From: Chromatiales bacterium
GTDB lineage: Bacteria > Pseudomonadota > Gammaproteobacteria > Steroidobacterales > GCA-2729495
Assembly (NCBI GenBank): GCA_030614035.1
Contig: JAUWKW010000064.1
Coordinates: 1-7,435, forward strand
Length of the DNA stretch: 7,435 nt
Direction: 5' to 3'
Under the pieces are notes generated by a model. The model was not told the origin of the DNA, did no database searches, and worked only from the letters and a program-made list of their open reading frames with translations. Shown here piece after piece: positions 1 to 6,938 of this stretch (positions are counted from its first letter, which is position 1; the number at the start of each line of letters is the position of its first letter). The position numbers and the translations under genes are program-made.

Positions 1-1406
1 AGGTGTTCGCGCACCGTTCGGATGACTGCCGGTTCCTCCAGTTCGTGGCCGGTTTCGGTAGCGACGACGGCGACGACAGCCTCACCGAAGTCGGCGTGTG
101 AAATTCCTACGACCGCGGACTCTGCGACCCCGTCAATCCGATCGATGACCTGCTCGACTTCGAGCGCGTAGACGTTCAAACCTCCGGTGATGATCATGTC
201 CTTGTCGCGCCCGACAATTGCCACATAGCCGTCCGCGTCGATCTTTGCCAGATCACCCGTCCTGAACCAGCCATCTGCTGTGAACTCCTGCGCCGTCTTA
301 GTCGGCATTCTCCAATACCCGGCAAAGACATTCGGGCCGCTGATCTGCAAGTTTCCGACCGACCCTTTTGGCGTCGAATTGTCGTTCACGTCAACGACGC
401 GAACGCTGACGCCCGGCAGCGGTGGTCCGACCATTCCGGGACGCCGTTCGCCGTCCAAAGGATTCGAGGTATTCATTAAAGTTTCCGTCATGCCGTACCG
501 CTCCAGAATCGCGTGGCCGCTGCGTTGCTGGAACGCTTTGAATGTTTCGGGCCGCAATGCTGCCGAGCCAGAGATGAATAGCCGCATGTTAAGGCAGGTT
601 TCAAGTTCAAACTCCGGCGTCTCCGACAAGCGACTGTAATAAGTAGGCACACCCATCATGACTGTGCATTCCGGTAACTGTGCGATCACGGTGTCTGTAT
701 CGAAACGAGGAAGAAATACCATGCTTGCCCCGCTCATCAGCGCGCAGCCGGTTGCGACAAACAGACCGTGAACGTGAAAAATCGGTAGTGCATGCAACAG
801 TCGGTCATCAGATGTGAATCCCCAGGCGCGCACCAGCGTATCGGTGTTGGCGACCAGGTTGCCATGCGTCAGCATCGCGCCCTTGGGTTTGCCCGTCGTA
901 CCCGACGAATACAACAACGCGGCCACGTCATCGGCGTCACGCGGGATCGTTTCAAACTCCGCTGCGCTCGATCGGCTTGCTTCGATCAGACTGCCGTCAG
1001 CGGCGGTGCCCAAGGTCAGCACGGGACAGTCGCGCTTGTTCGCCAAGTCAGCAATCATTGCCTGATTGGCAGGGTCACAGACGATCAGAGACGGTTCGGC
1101 ATCGCCAATGAAGTAGGCAATTTCTTCCTGTCGATAAGCTTCATTGAGCGGTTGATAGATGAACCCCGCGCGCAGGCAGGCCAGGTACAACCAGAGTGAC
1201 TCGGGCGATTTTGAAACCTGGACGGCGACCCTGTCCCCGGCTTCCAGGCCAAGGTCGGTCAGGTAATGCGCCAGGCGGGCCGATGCTGACAGCGCGTCGG
1301 CATAGCTATAGCGTTGCCCGGCCGGGGTTTCCAGCAGCACCGTGGCGGTGTTTGCCGGGAAGCGTTCCGCGAACCGGCTAAACAGATTGTGATCCGAACT
1401 GGTCAT
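1..1406 (-). CDS. matB: Malonyl-CoA synthetase (malonate--CoA ligase), partial at the C-terminus
   Basis: This is an ANL-superfamily adenylating enzyme that would convert malonate, ATP and CoA into malonyl-CoA in the cytoplasm. The frame is open from the ATG at 1406 to the left edge, giving 468 residues. Visible motifs are the ATP-binding P-loop YSSGTTGKPKGAML (residues 166-179), ERYGMTETLMNTSNP (302-316), FRTGD with the ribose-binding Asp at 385, and VGRDKDMIITGG with Arg400 at the domain hinge. The stretches LYLACLRAG, YFIGDAEP and ERYGMTETxMNTSNP match what I recall of Rhizobium-type MatB and not generic acetyl- or long-chain acyl-CoA synthetases. In MatB structures the Arg of ERYGMTE contacts the free carboxylate of malonate, so malonate or a methylmalonate-like diacid is the likely substrate. 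About 35 residues are missing, including the region of the catalytic C-terminal lysine. The gene is divergent from lutABC. No matA decarboxylase or transporter is visible. The start is the first in-frame ATG; its ribosome site is weak. Confidence 0.87.
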   Translation of the reverse strand, partial: MTSSDHNLFSRFAERFPANTATVLLETPAGQRYSYADALSASARLAHYLTDLGLEAGDRVAVQVSKSPESLWLYLACLRAGFIYQPLNEAYRQEEIAYFIGDAEPSLIVCDPANQAMIADLANKRDCPVLTLGTAADGSLIEASRSSAAEFETIPRDADDVAALLYSSGTTGKPKGAMLTHGNLVANTDTLVRAWGFTSDDRLLHALPIFHVHGLFVATGCALMSGASMVFLPRFDTDTVIAQLPECTVMMGVPTYYSRLSETPEFELETCLNMRLFISGSAALRPETFKAFQQRSGHAILERYGMTETLMNTSNPLDGERRPGMVGPPLPGVSVRVVDVNDNSTPKGSVGNLQISGPNVFAGYWRMPTKTAQEFTADGWFRTGDLAKIDADGYVAIVGRDKDMIITGGLNVYALEVEQVIDRIDGVAESAVVGISHADFGEAVVAVVATETGHELEEPAVIRTVREH

Positions 1407-1539
1407 GTTCCATCGTCCGCCGCGGCGATCAGTCCATCGCCCGGTTGCCTGACCGGTAATCATAGTAGCGAACCTGCGCCGATTAGTTACTATCCGGGCT
1501 GGCATGATGTCCTGCACATCATGTACCGCTACTAAAATA
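1407..1539. promoter_or_regulatory. Divergent intergenic region between matB and lutA
   Basis: This 133-bp gap separates divergent genes and should carry promoters for both. Three inverted repeats can be seen. The first is CCGGT-N6-ACCGG at 1441-1456. The second is ATAGTA (1462-1467) facing TACTAT (1488-1493). The third is a perfect 8-bp dyad at 1503-1523. TACTAT is a 4/6 match to a sigma-70 -10 box on each strand, but neither copy has a convincing -35 box at the right distance. The promoter reading is therefore weak, and these could equally be operator half-sites. No clear ribosome site precedes lutA. Confidence 0.4.
1503..1523. promoter_or_regulatory. Perfect 8-bp inverted repeat, candidate operator for the lut operon
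   Basis: CATGATGT and ACATCATG flank a 5-bp centre (CCTGC), making a perfect 21-bp dyad that ends 16 bp before the preferred lutA start. It lies just downstream of a possible -10 box at 1488-1493, where a repressor would block transcription. As RNA it would form an 8-bp stem with a 5-base loop. Its core TGT-N5-ACA differs from the FadR-type GntR pattern, which has three central bases, so I cannot assign a regulator. Confidence 0.45.
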
Positions 1540-2337
1540 ATGAACGATCAAAAAAACCCGGGTGGCGCCCACGTGGCCGTAGCTAAAGGAAAGCCCAGCG
1601 TGGCATTGCTGGTGACGTGCCTGGTGGATCTGTTTCGGCCTGCGGTCGGATTTGCTGCCGTCAAACTACTCGAGGAGGCCGGTTACGAGGTAAAAGTGCC
1701 TGAGCAAGGCTGCTGTGGCCAACCCAACTACAACAATGGCGACCGGCAAGGCGCCCGGGCGATGGCACGGGGCACAATCGAACGGTTCTCCGGTTACGAC
1801 TATGTGGTGGTCCCGTCCGGATCCTGCGCGGGCATGCTGAGGATCCATTACCCGGCACTATTCGAACCCGGCAGCAAAGACCAGCAGCAGGCGGAAGACC
1901 TTGCTCGGCGAACTTACGAACTCACCAGTTTTCTGTACGACATTGCCGGGGTTACGGAGGTGCAGGCGCAGCTTTCGGCAACGGCGACCTATCATGACGG
2001 ATGCGCCGGCCTGCGCGAAATGCGGGTGCGCGATCAGCCGCGCGCCTTGCTGGCGTCCGTGGGTGGACTGGAAATTGCCGAGCTCAGTGAACCAGAGGTC
2101 TGTTGTGGCTTTGGCGGCACCTTTTGTGTGAAGTACCCGGACGTGTCCGACCGGATCACCGAGAAGAAAATTGCCGACATTCGCAATACCGGAGCCGACT
2201 ATCTGTTGGCCGGTGATCTTGGTTGCTTGTTAACGATTGGCGGCAAACTGCATCGCGACGGATCAACGATTACCGCCTGCCACGTGGCCGAAGTGCTTGC
2301 GGGAATGGCCGAAGCAGACAGCGATGCAGACGACTAG
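1540..2337 (+). CDS. lutA: Lactate utilization protein LutA (CCG-domain iron-sulfur protein)
   Basis: LutA (YkgE/LldE family) is the cysteine-rich subunit of the LutABC complex that oxidises L-lactate to pyruvate. The protein has two CCG repeats of the heterodisulfide-reductase HdrB type. The first uses Cys27 (VTCLVDLFRP), Cys58-Cys59 (GCCGQPNYNNG) and Cys96 (PSGSCAGM). The second uses Cys155 (DGCAGL), Cys188-Cys189 (CCGFGGTFC) and Cys229 (GDLGCLL). Such repeats bind an iron-sulfur cluster. I chose ATG 1540 (265 residues). The upstream ATGs at 1504 and 1507 lie inside an inverted repeat and add residues unlike the family. A GTG at 1600, nine bases after AAAGGA, would give 245 residues beginning at the conserved ALLVTCL strand and is a real alternative. 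The gene overlaps lutB by 14 bp, as expected for an operon making complex subunits in similar amounts. Confidence 0.9.
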   Translation: MNDQKNPGGAHVAVAKGKPSVALLVTCLVDLFRPAVGFAAVKLLEEAGYEVKVPEQGCCGQPNYNNGDRQGARAMARGTIERFSGYDYVVVPSGSCAGMLRIHYPALFEPGSKDQQQAEDLARRTYELTSFLYDIAGVTEVQAQLSATATYHDGCAGLREMRVRDQPRALLASVGGLEIAELSEPEVCCGFGGTFCVKYPDVSDRITEKKIADIRNTGADYLLAGDLGCLLTIGGKLHRDGSTITACHVAEVLAGMAEADSDADD

Positions 2338-3751
2338 TCTGAAATTCCGACAGCTGGCTAGCCAGGCTCTTGCGGACGAAACATTGCGGACGGCTCTCGG
2401 CGATGTAGAGCGCATCATGCCGGTTATCCGGAACAGCGCCCTGGATCAACTCGAAAACCCCGAGGCGTGGTTTGACCGGGCAAGCGCATCCCGGGATCGA
2501 ACGCTCGCAGAGCTTGATGTTTACCTCGAGGCTTTCGAACAGAAGGTCCAGCAGCTTGGCGGTCACGTTCATTGGGCAGCCGACGGCACCGAAGCCTGCG
2601 AGATCATAGCCGGCATATGCGAAACCGCAGGCGCCCGCACGGTGACCAAGAGCAAGTCCATGGTCACCGAGGAGATCGAGTTAAACGCGTTCTTAGAGTC
2701 CAGGGACATGACGGTTGTCGAAACGGACCTGGGCGAGTACATCATCCAGCTACGCGGAGAACGTCCCAGCCATATTCTGGCACCCGCGTTGCACGTCACG
2801 TTGAGCGAGGTAGCCGAGACTTTTCACCGTCATCATGATCTCGAGCGTGCCGCTCCACTTCGGGAACCGACAGAAATGTTGCTTGAAGCGCGCGCTGTGT
2901 TGCGTGACCGCTTCCTGTCAGCAGACGTCGGCATCACCGGAGCGAATTTTCTGGTTGCGGAGACCGGCGGCGTGGTCATCGTGACAAATGAAGGAAATGC
3001 CGATCTGACCGCGAGCCTGCCCGATACCCACATAGTTGTAACGGGCATAGAGAAAGTCGTGCCGACACTCGAAGATGCAGGCCTGATGCTACGCCTGTTG
3101 GCCCGCTCGGCGGCCGGCCAACGGCTCAGTACGTACACGACGTTGATACACGGGCCGCGCCGCGCCGAAGACTCATCCGGGCCGTCGAATTTTCACGTGG
3201 TACTGCTCGACAACGGACGCAGCGATATGCTCGGCACCCAGCTTCAGGAAATGTTGCGCTGTATCCGCTGTTCGGCATGCATTAACCACTGCCCGGTATA
3301 CACAGCGGTCGGGGGTCACGCCTACGGTTCCGTTTACTCCGGTCCAATGGGCGCGGTCCTGACGCCCGGGCTGGCCGGCCTGCATGCAGCGGCTCATTTA
3401 CCGAATGCGTCGACGTTCTGCGGGCGCTGCGAGGAAGTTTGCCCGGTGCGTATTCCAATACCGAAAATGCTGCGTTACTGGCGCGACCGCGAATTTGAAC
3501 GCCGGATGACGCCGCGCTCTGTGCGCTATGGCCTGGATTGGTGGACGCACATGAATGCATCGCCGCGCATCTATAGATCCTTACTCGGTATCGCCGCGCG
3601 CTTGTTGCGCGGGCTGTCGAGCCGCGGTTGGATTACGCGCCTACCCGGGCCCGGCCGCGCCTGGACCCGCTACCGCGATATGCCCACGCCAGCGGGCCAG
3701 ACATTCCAGCATCAGTGGCGGCGAACGCGTGGCCGGGCGGGCGAATCCTGA
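2324..3751 (+). CDS. lutB: Lactate utilization protein LutB (LUD domain plus ferredoxin-like iron-sulfur domain)
   Basis: LutB (YkgF/LldF family) is the electron-transfer subunit of the L-lactate oxidation complex. The LUD domain covers roughly residues 70-300 and contains TKSKSMVTEEI, the ITGANFLVAETGGVVIVTNE region, and HIVVTGIEKVVPTLED. A ferredoxin-like domain follows: CIRCSACINHCP supplies Cys313, 316, 319 and 323, and CGRCEEVCP supplies Cys366, 369 and 373. These are the usual ligands for two 4Fe-4S clusters. The C-terminal tail has the RD-P-A-TF-W pattern common in the family. I start it at ATG 2324 (MQTTSLKF) and not at the upstream in-frame ATG 2237. This gives 475 residues, nearly the length of B. 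subtilis LutB and E. coli YkgF, and leaves only a 14-bp overlap with lutA. Its stop TGA shares one base with the lutC ATG, which suggests translational coupling. Confidence 0.93.
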   Translation: MQTTSLKFRQLASQALADETLRTALGDVERIMPVIRNSALDQLENPEAWFDRASASRDRTLAELDVYLEAFEQKVQQLGGHVHWAADGTEACEIIAGICETAGARTVTKSKSMVTEEIELNAFLESRDMTVVETDLGEYIIQLRGERPSHILAPALHVTLSEVAETFHRHHDLERAAPLREPTEMLLEARAVLRDRFLSADVGITGANFLVAETGGVVIVTNEGNADLTASLPDTHIVVTGIEKVVPTLEDAGLMLRLLARSAAGQRLSTYTTLIHGPRRAEDSSGPSNFHVVLLDNGRSDMLGTQLQEMLRCIRCSACINHCPVYTAVGGHAYGSVYSGPMGAVLTPGLAGLHAAAHLPNASTFCGRCEEVCPVRIPIPKMLRYWRDREFERRMTPRSVRYGLDWWTHMNASPRIYRSLLGIAARLLRGLSSRGWITRLPGPGRAWTRYRDMPTPAGQTFQHQWRRTRGRAGES

Positions 3752-4386
3752 TGACCTCACGCGATGCGATCCTGACCAAGATTCGCAATGCGCGAAGCAA
3801 TGCCGCTGCGCAGATTAAGCCGGCAGACGATGTGGGTATCCATCCACAGGCAACCCCGGCTGGCGACCTGCTCGGGCAATTCATCGAACTGGCTCGCGCC
3901 GAAGTTGCAACGGTGGATGAACTCGGCACAGTTGCCGAAGTGCCGGCAGCCGTTGCCCGCTACATGGAAGAGCAGGGACTTGGCAATCAGCTCGTTCTCG
4001 GCCCGGATCCGCAGCTTGGCGATCTGGACTGGCAGTCGATCGCGTCGCTCAAGTGCTCTCAAGAATCACCGCATCCTGACGGGGACACAGTCATAACCGC
4101 CTGTTATGCAGCCGTAGCCGACAGCGGGGCATTGGTCGTCGTGTCATCGCCGGATCATCCGGTGGAACTGAACTTTTTACCGGCCAACCATATCGTCGTG
4201 CTGCGGCGAGACCAGGTGCTTGAAGATTTTGAGCGGCTGTGGACACAGTTGCGCCAGGACTATGCCGGCAAACCCTGGCCTCGCTGCATCAACCTGATCG
4301 TCGGCCCGTCCCGCACCGCCGATTTGGGCTTTCCGCCGAAAATGGGCGCACATGGCCCGGGCCGGGTGCATATTCTTGTTGTTTGA
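3751..4386 (+). CDS. lutC: Lactate utilization protein LutC (LUD domain)
   Basis: LutC (YkgG/LldG family) is the third subunit of the L-lactate-to-pyruvate oxidation complex and consists of a single LUD domain. Recognisable segments are ITACYAAVADSGALVV, SSPDHPVELNFLPANHIVV, and the C-terminal INLIVGPSRTADLG followed by GAHGPGRVHILVV. The start is ATG 3751, which overlaps the lutB stop as TGATG. An in-frame ATG at 3628 would add 41 residues lying wholly within lutB and unlike the family. At 211 residues the protein is shorter than B. subtilis LutC (about 240) but keeps the whole recognisable core. Between GPSRTAD and GAHGP the sequence LGFPPKM replaces the IEQ-type run I recall in many homologues. 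There is no separate promoter, so expression depends on the lutA promoter. Confidence 0.9.
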   Translation: MTSRDAILTKIRNARSNAAAQIKPADDVGIHPQATPAGDLLGQFIELARAEVATVDELGTVAEVPAAVARYMEEQGLGNQLVLGPDPQLGDLDWQSIASLKCSQESPHPDGDTVITACYAAVADSGALVVVSSPDHPVELNFLPANHIVVLRRDQVLEDFERLWTQLRQDYAGKPWPRCINLIVGPSRTADLGFPPKMGAHGPGRVHILVV

Positions 4387-4416
4387 TTCCCAATTCTAAA
4401 AAAGGGGTCGGGGAAT
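4386..4416 (+). repeat. Short inverted repeat spanning the lutC-acylase junction
   Basis: ATTCCC at 4386-4391 and GGGAAT at 4411-4416 are exact 6-bp inverted arms 19 bases apart. The loop contains the likely Shine-Dalgarno run AAAGGGG (4401-4407), which sits seven bases before the acylase ATG, and the right arm covers the first two bases of that ATG. The fold might modulate initiation of the acylase, but a 6-bp stem with this loop is weak and could be chance. Confidence 0.2.
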
Positions 4417-6802
4417 GTTCCGCAAAATATTGATTGGGTTCGCCGTGCTGTTGCTGCTACTGGTCGCAACTGCCGCGATATACCTGCAACGGGTTAACGA
4501 CTACCAGGCCGATGGCCGGATTGACCTCGACATCCTCGATCGGCCGGTCACGGTCATTCGCGACGAAAGCGGGGTCCCGTACATCTACGCGCAGTCCATG
4601 GACGATGCGCTACGCGCCCAGGGTTTCATCGCGGCACAGGATCGGCTTTCCCAAATTGAATTCACGAAATATATGTCCGGCGGACGCCTTGCTGAGCTGA
4701 TAGGGCCGGCGGGGTTGCGCACAGACATTCGCCATCGCGTCGTTGGAATCCCCCGACACGGTAAGCGGCATGCCGCATTGCTGACACCCGAGGCGCGTCG
4801 CTCGATCCAATATTTTCTGGACGGGTTGAATGCTTACATAGAGAACCAGGTCCACGAGCATCCGCTCGGGCTTCGTCTTATGGGGATCGAGCCGACGCCG
4901 TGGACCATTGAAGACGCGATGACGATGCGCTATTTCCTGCACTGGTCGAGTACCGGAAATCTGGAATCCGAACTGATTACGCAGGCACTGGTGGACCGAC
5001 TCGGTGCCGAGCGCGCGGCGGAAATCAGCCAGTTAACGATCAATCCCGATGCGGAGGGATCATCCGCTTTTCGTGCGTCGCCGGACTCATGGAGTGTGGC
5101 GGGTCTTCGTATTACCGATCCAGGATGGTTTCAGCCGCTGTCGGAACGGTTTGCGGCCGGCAGTAATCAATGGGTTTTCAGCCCAGGCCGTTCGACCACC
5201 GGTGCCCCGGTGTTGGCCAACAATCCGCATATTGATGCACGCCGATTGCCGGGCATCTGGCACCCCGTCGCTTTGATCACTCCGGAGTTTCGTGTCGTCG
5301 GTGCAGCTGGACCCGGTACCCCGGGATTTGCAGTGGCCAGAACCAGTCATATTGCATTTGGCGTGACCAATTCGAATGGAGACGGTCTCGACCTGTTCAT
5401 CGAGCGCGAAGACCCTGAACGGCCCGGTTATTACCTCGAAGGCGAACGTTCGCTTCCATTCGAAACTATCGAGGAAACGCTGCTGGTCCGCGACCGCAGC
5501 ACCGGCGGCTATCGCGAACAGCCGCTGGTGATTCGCCTGACCCGCCGGGGACCGGTTATCTCCGATCACGGCATGAGTCTTGAGGACGGGCGGGTCATTT
5601 CGATGCGCTGGGCCGTACCCGAAACAATGGAACCCGATCCCGGCAGCCTGCCGCTGCTGCGGGCCAGGAACGTCAGCGAAGCCGGTGCGGCGATTGCTCG
5701 TATTGCCGCTTATTACAACTATGTCGTTGCCGATATGGACGGCAATATCGCGCATTTCACGGCGGGCTCGGTGCCGATTCGATTGCGCGGCGATGGTTCG
5801 GCGCCACTTGAGGTGATGGATGGCAGGGACGCGTGGGCCGGAATGATTCCAGCGGACGAGATGCCGGGCGCCATTAACCCGGCACGCGGCTGGGTCGGCA
5901 ATGCGAATCACCGGACCTTGCCTGCCGATTACCCGTACGCGTATTCAACGCATTTTGCGCATTCATGGCGCTACCGGCGCATGTTGCAGTTGCTGGACAA
6001 GCCCGGCAAATTCAGCCCGGACGATCACTGGCAATTCATGCGGGATGTCGGCAATACAATGGCGGAGGCAATTGTTCCGCTGATGGTGCCGGCGTTACTG
6101 GCGCATGAGGACACTCGCGAACTCGGCGAGATCCTCTCCGGTTGGGACTATGTCGATGATCCGGACGCCGTCGCTCCAACCATCTTTCATGCAACGTATC
6201 GAAGCTTCGCGCGGCGGGTGTTCACAGACGAGCTTGGCGAAGAACTCGCAATGCGCATGCTGCAGCATGTCTACTATTGGCAGGATCGTCTGTACCGCAT
6301 GATCGAGGCAAACGAGTCAGATTGGTTTGACGATGTTGATACCGAGGCCATCGAAAGCCGCGATGAACTGTTTTACCTGGCGGCCCTGGATGCGGTTGGT
6401 GAGTTGTCGGCGACGCTGGGGTCGGATCCACAGGAGTGGCGGTGGGGGCGCGTGCACACGGTCACATTTTTCAGTCCGCTTATTCCCGGCGAGGCAGCCG
6501 CCTCGATACTGGGCGCGGGCACGCATCCGATGTTCGGATCTACCGAAACAATGAATCGTGGCAAATTTTCGTTCAATGACCCGTATGCTGCGACCTACAT
6601 CGACTCAATGCGTTTCGTCGCCGACCTGAGTGATCCGGACAAGGTCTGGGCCGTACTGGCGGGCGGCGTCAGCGGGCGCCAGTTTGATCCGCACCTCAAG
6701 GACCAGGTCGGGCCGTGGCTTTCCGGTGAGCCTCATTACCTTTGGTTCAGTGACGAAGCGATCGAAGCGCACGCGCAATCGGCGCTGCTGCTGACCCCCT
6801 AA
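4415..6802 (+). CDS. Penicillin acylase family Ntn hydrolase, membrane-anchored or periplasmic
   Basis: This belongs to the N-terminal-nucleophile amidohydrolases of the penicillin G acylase / acyl-homoserine-lactone acylase family, which cleave an amide between an acyl chain and an amine. Residues 5-24 are a hydrophobic helix after a basic start (MFRK), so the protein is exported or anchored facing the periplasm. The alpha-chain region carries AQGFIAAQDRLSQIEF and GGRLAELIG (68-97). Autoprocessing is expected between Gly249 and Ser250 in AAGSNQWV, exposing Ser250 as nucleophile, followed by LANNPH (267-272). The predicted beta chain is 546 residues, close to that of penicillin G acylase. Late motifs include VADMDGNIA, NPARGWVGNANHR (about 489-500) and a C-terminal SGRQFDPHLKDQ. 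At 795 residues it appears complete. It starts at ATG 4415 behind AAAGGGG and lies 28 bp after lutC, so it is probably in the same operon. The substrate cannot be predicted: the family includes beta-lactam, homoserine-lactone and lipopeptide acylases. Confidence 0.88.
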   Translation: MFRKILIGFAVLLLLLVATAAIYLQRVNDYQADGRIDLDILDRPVTVIRDESGVPYIYAQSMDDALRAQGFIAAQDRLSQIEFTKYMSGGRLAELIGPAGLRTDIRHRVVGIPRHGKRHAALLTPEARRSIQYFLDGLNAYIENQVHEHPLGLRLMGIEPTPWTIEDAMTMRYFLHWSSTGNLESELITQALVDRLGAERAAEISQLTINPDAEGSSAFRASPDSWSVAGLRITDPGWFQPLSERFAAGSNQWVFSPGRSTTGAPVLANNPHIDARRLPGIWHPVALITPEFRVVGAAGPGTPGFAVARTSHIAFGVTNSNGDGLDLFIEREDPERPGYYLEGERSLPFETIEETLLVRDRSTGGYREQPLVIRLTRRGPVISDHGMSLEDGRVISMRWAVPETMEPDPGSLPLLRARNVSEAGAAIARIAAYYNYVVADMDGNIAHFTAGSVPIRLRGDGSAPLEVMDGRDAWAGMIPADEMPGAINPARGWVGNANHRTLPADYPYAYSTHFAHSWRYRRMLQLLDKPGKFSPDDHWQFMRDVGNTMAEAIVPLMVPALLAHEDTRELGEILSGWDYVDDPDAVAPTIFHATYRSFARRVFTDELGEELAMRMLQHVYYWQDRLYRMIEANESDWFDDVDTEAIESRDELFYLAALDAVGELSATLGSDPQEWRWGRVHTVTFFSPLIPGEAAASILGAGTHPMFGSTETMNRGKFSFNDPYAATYIDSMRFVADLSDPDKVWAVLAGGVSGRQFDPHLKDQVGPWLSGEPHYLWFSDEAIEAHAQSALLLTP

Positions 6803-6938
6803 CTGTTTAATCGGGCGCGTCGCTGGATGTTACAAACCCCTATGCCGATAGAGTTGGTGATCTGCTAGACTCGCGCCGCGTCGACCCGGTTGATGAGCCA
6901 GCTGGTGCGATATCACTTTTGGTAACCGGGGAAAATTT
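6803..6938. promoter_or_regulatory. Intergenic gap with weak promoter and leader hairpin candidates
   Basis: No convincing hairpin-plus-T-run terminator follows the acylase stop. TGCTAGACT at 6863-6871 resembles an extended -10 box (TGnTAnnnT), but the region 17 bp upstream (TGCCGA) is a poor -35, so the promoter is tentative. Further on, CCCGGTT at 6885-6891 and AACCGGG at 6924-6930 are exact inverted arms. The second arm overlaps the ribosome site GGGGA (6928-6932) of the next gene. Confidence 0.3.

Noticed and set aside
280..1199. Plus-strand open frames at 280-639 and 792-1199
   Set aside because: They are antisense to the malonyl-CoA synthetase, whose motifs read continuously on the minus strand; their own translations resemble no protein family.
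2237..2323. N-terminal extension of lutB from ATG 2237
   Set aside because: It overlaps lutA by about 100 bp and adds 29 residues unlike the family, while ATG 2324 gives the standard LutB length.
3628..3750. N-terminal extension of lutC from ATG 3628
   Set aside because: The added 41 residues are an out-of-frame reading of the lutB end; ATG 3751 gives the usual one-base stop-start overlap.
4396..4420. A-rich then GGGGTCGGGG run before the acylase, resembling REP-type elements that carry GGGGTC
   Set aside because: There is only one copy, without a REP-type palindrome or a partner transposase, and the run is explained as a ribosome binding site.
5087..5911. A 274-codon open frame on the minus strand inside the acylase gene
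   Set aside because: It lies wholly antisense to a clearly functional acylase, shows no recognisable domain, and is explained by the GC-rich codon pattern of the sense gene.
6803..6840. Possible terminator after the acylase
   Set aside because: No stable GC-rich stem followed by a T-run could be found.
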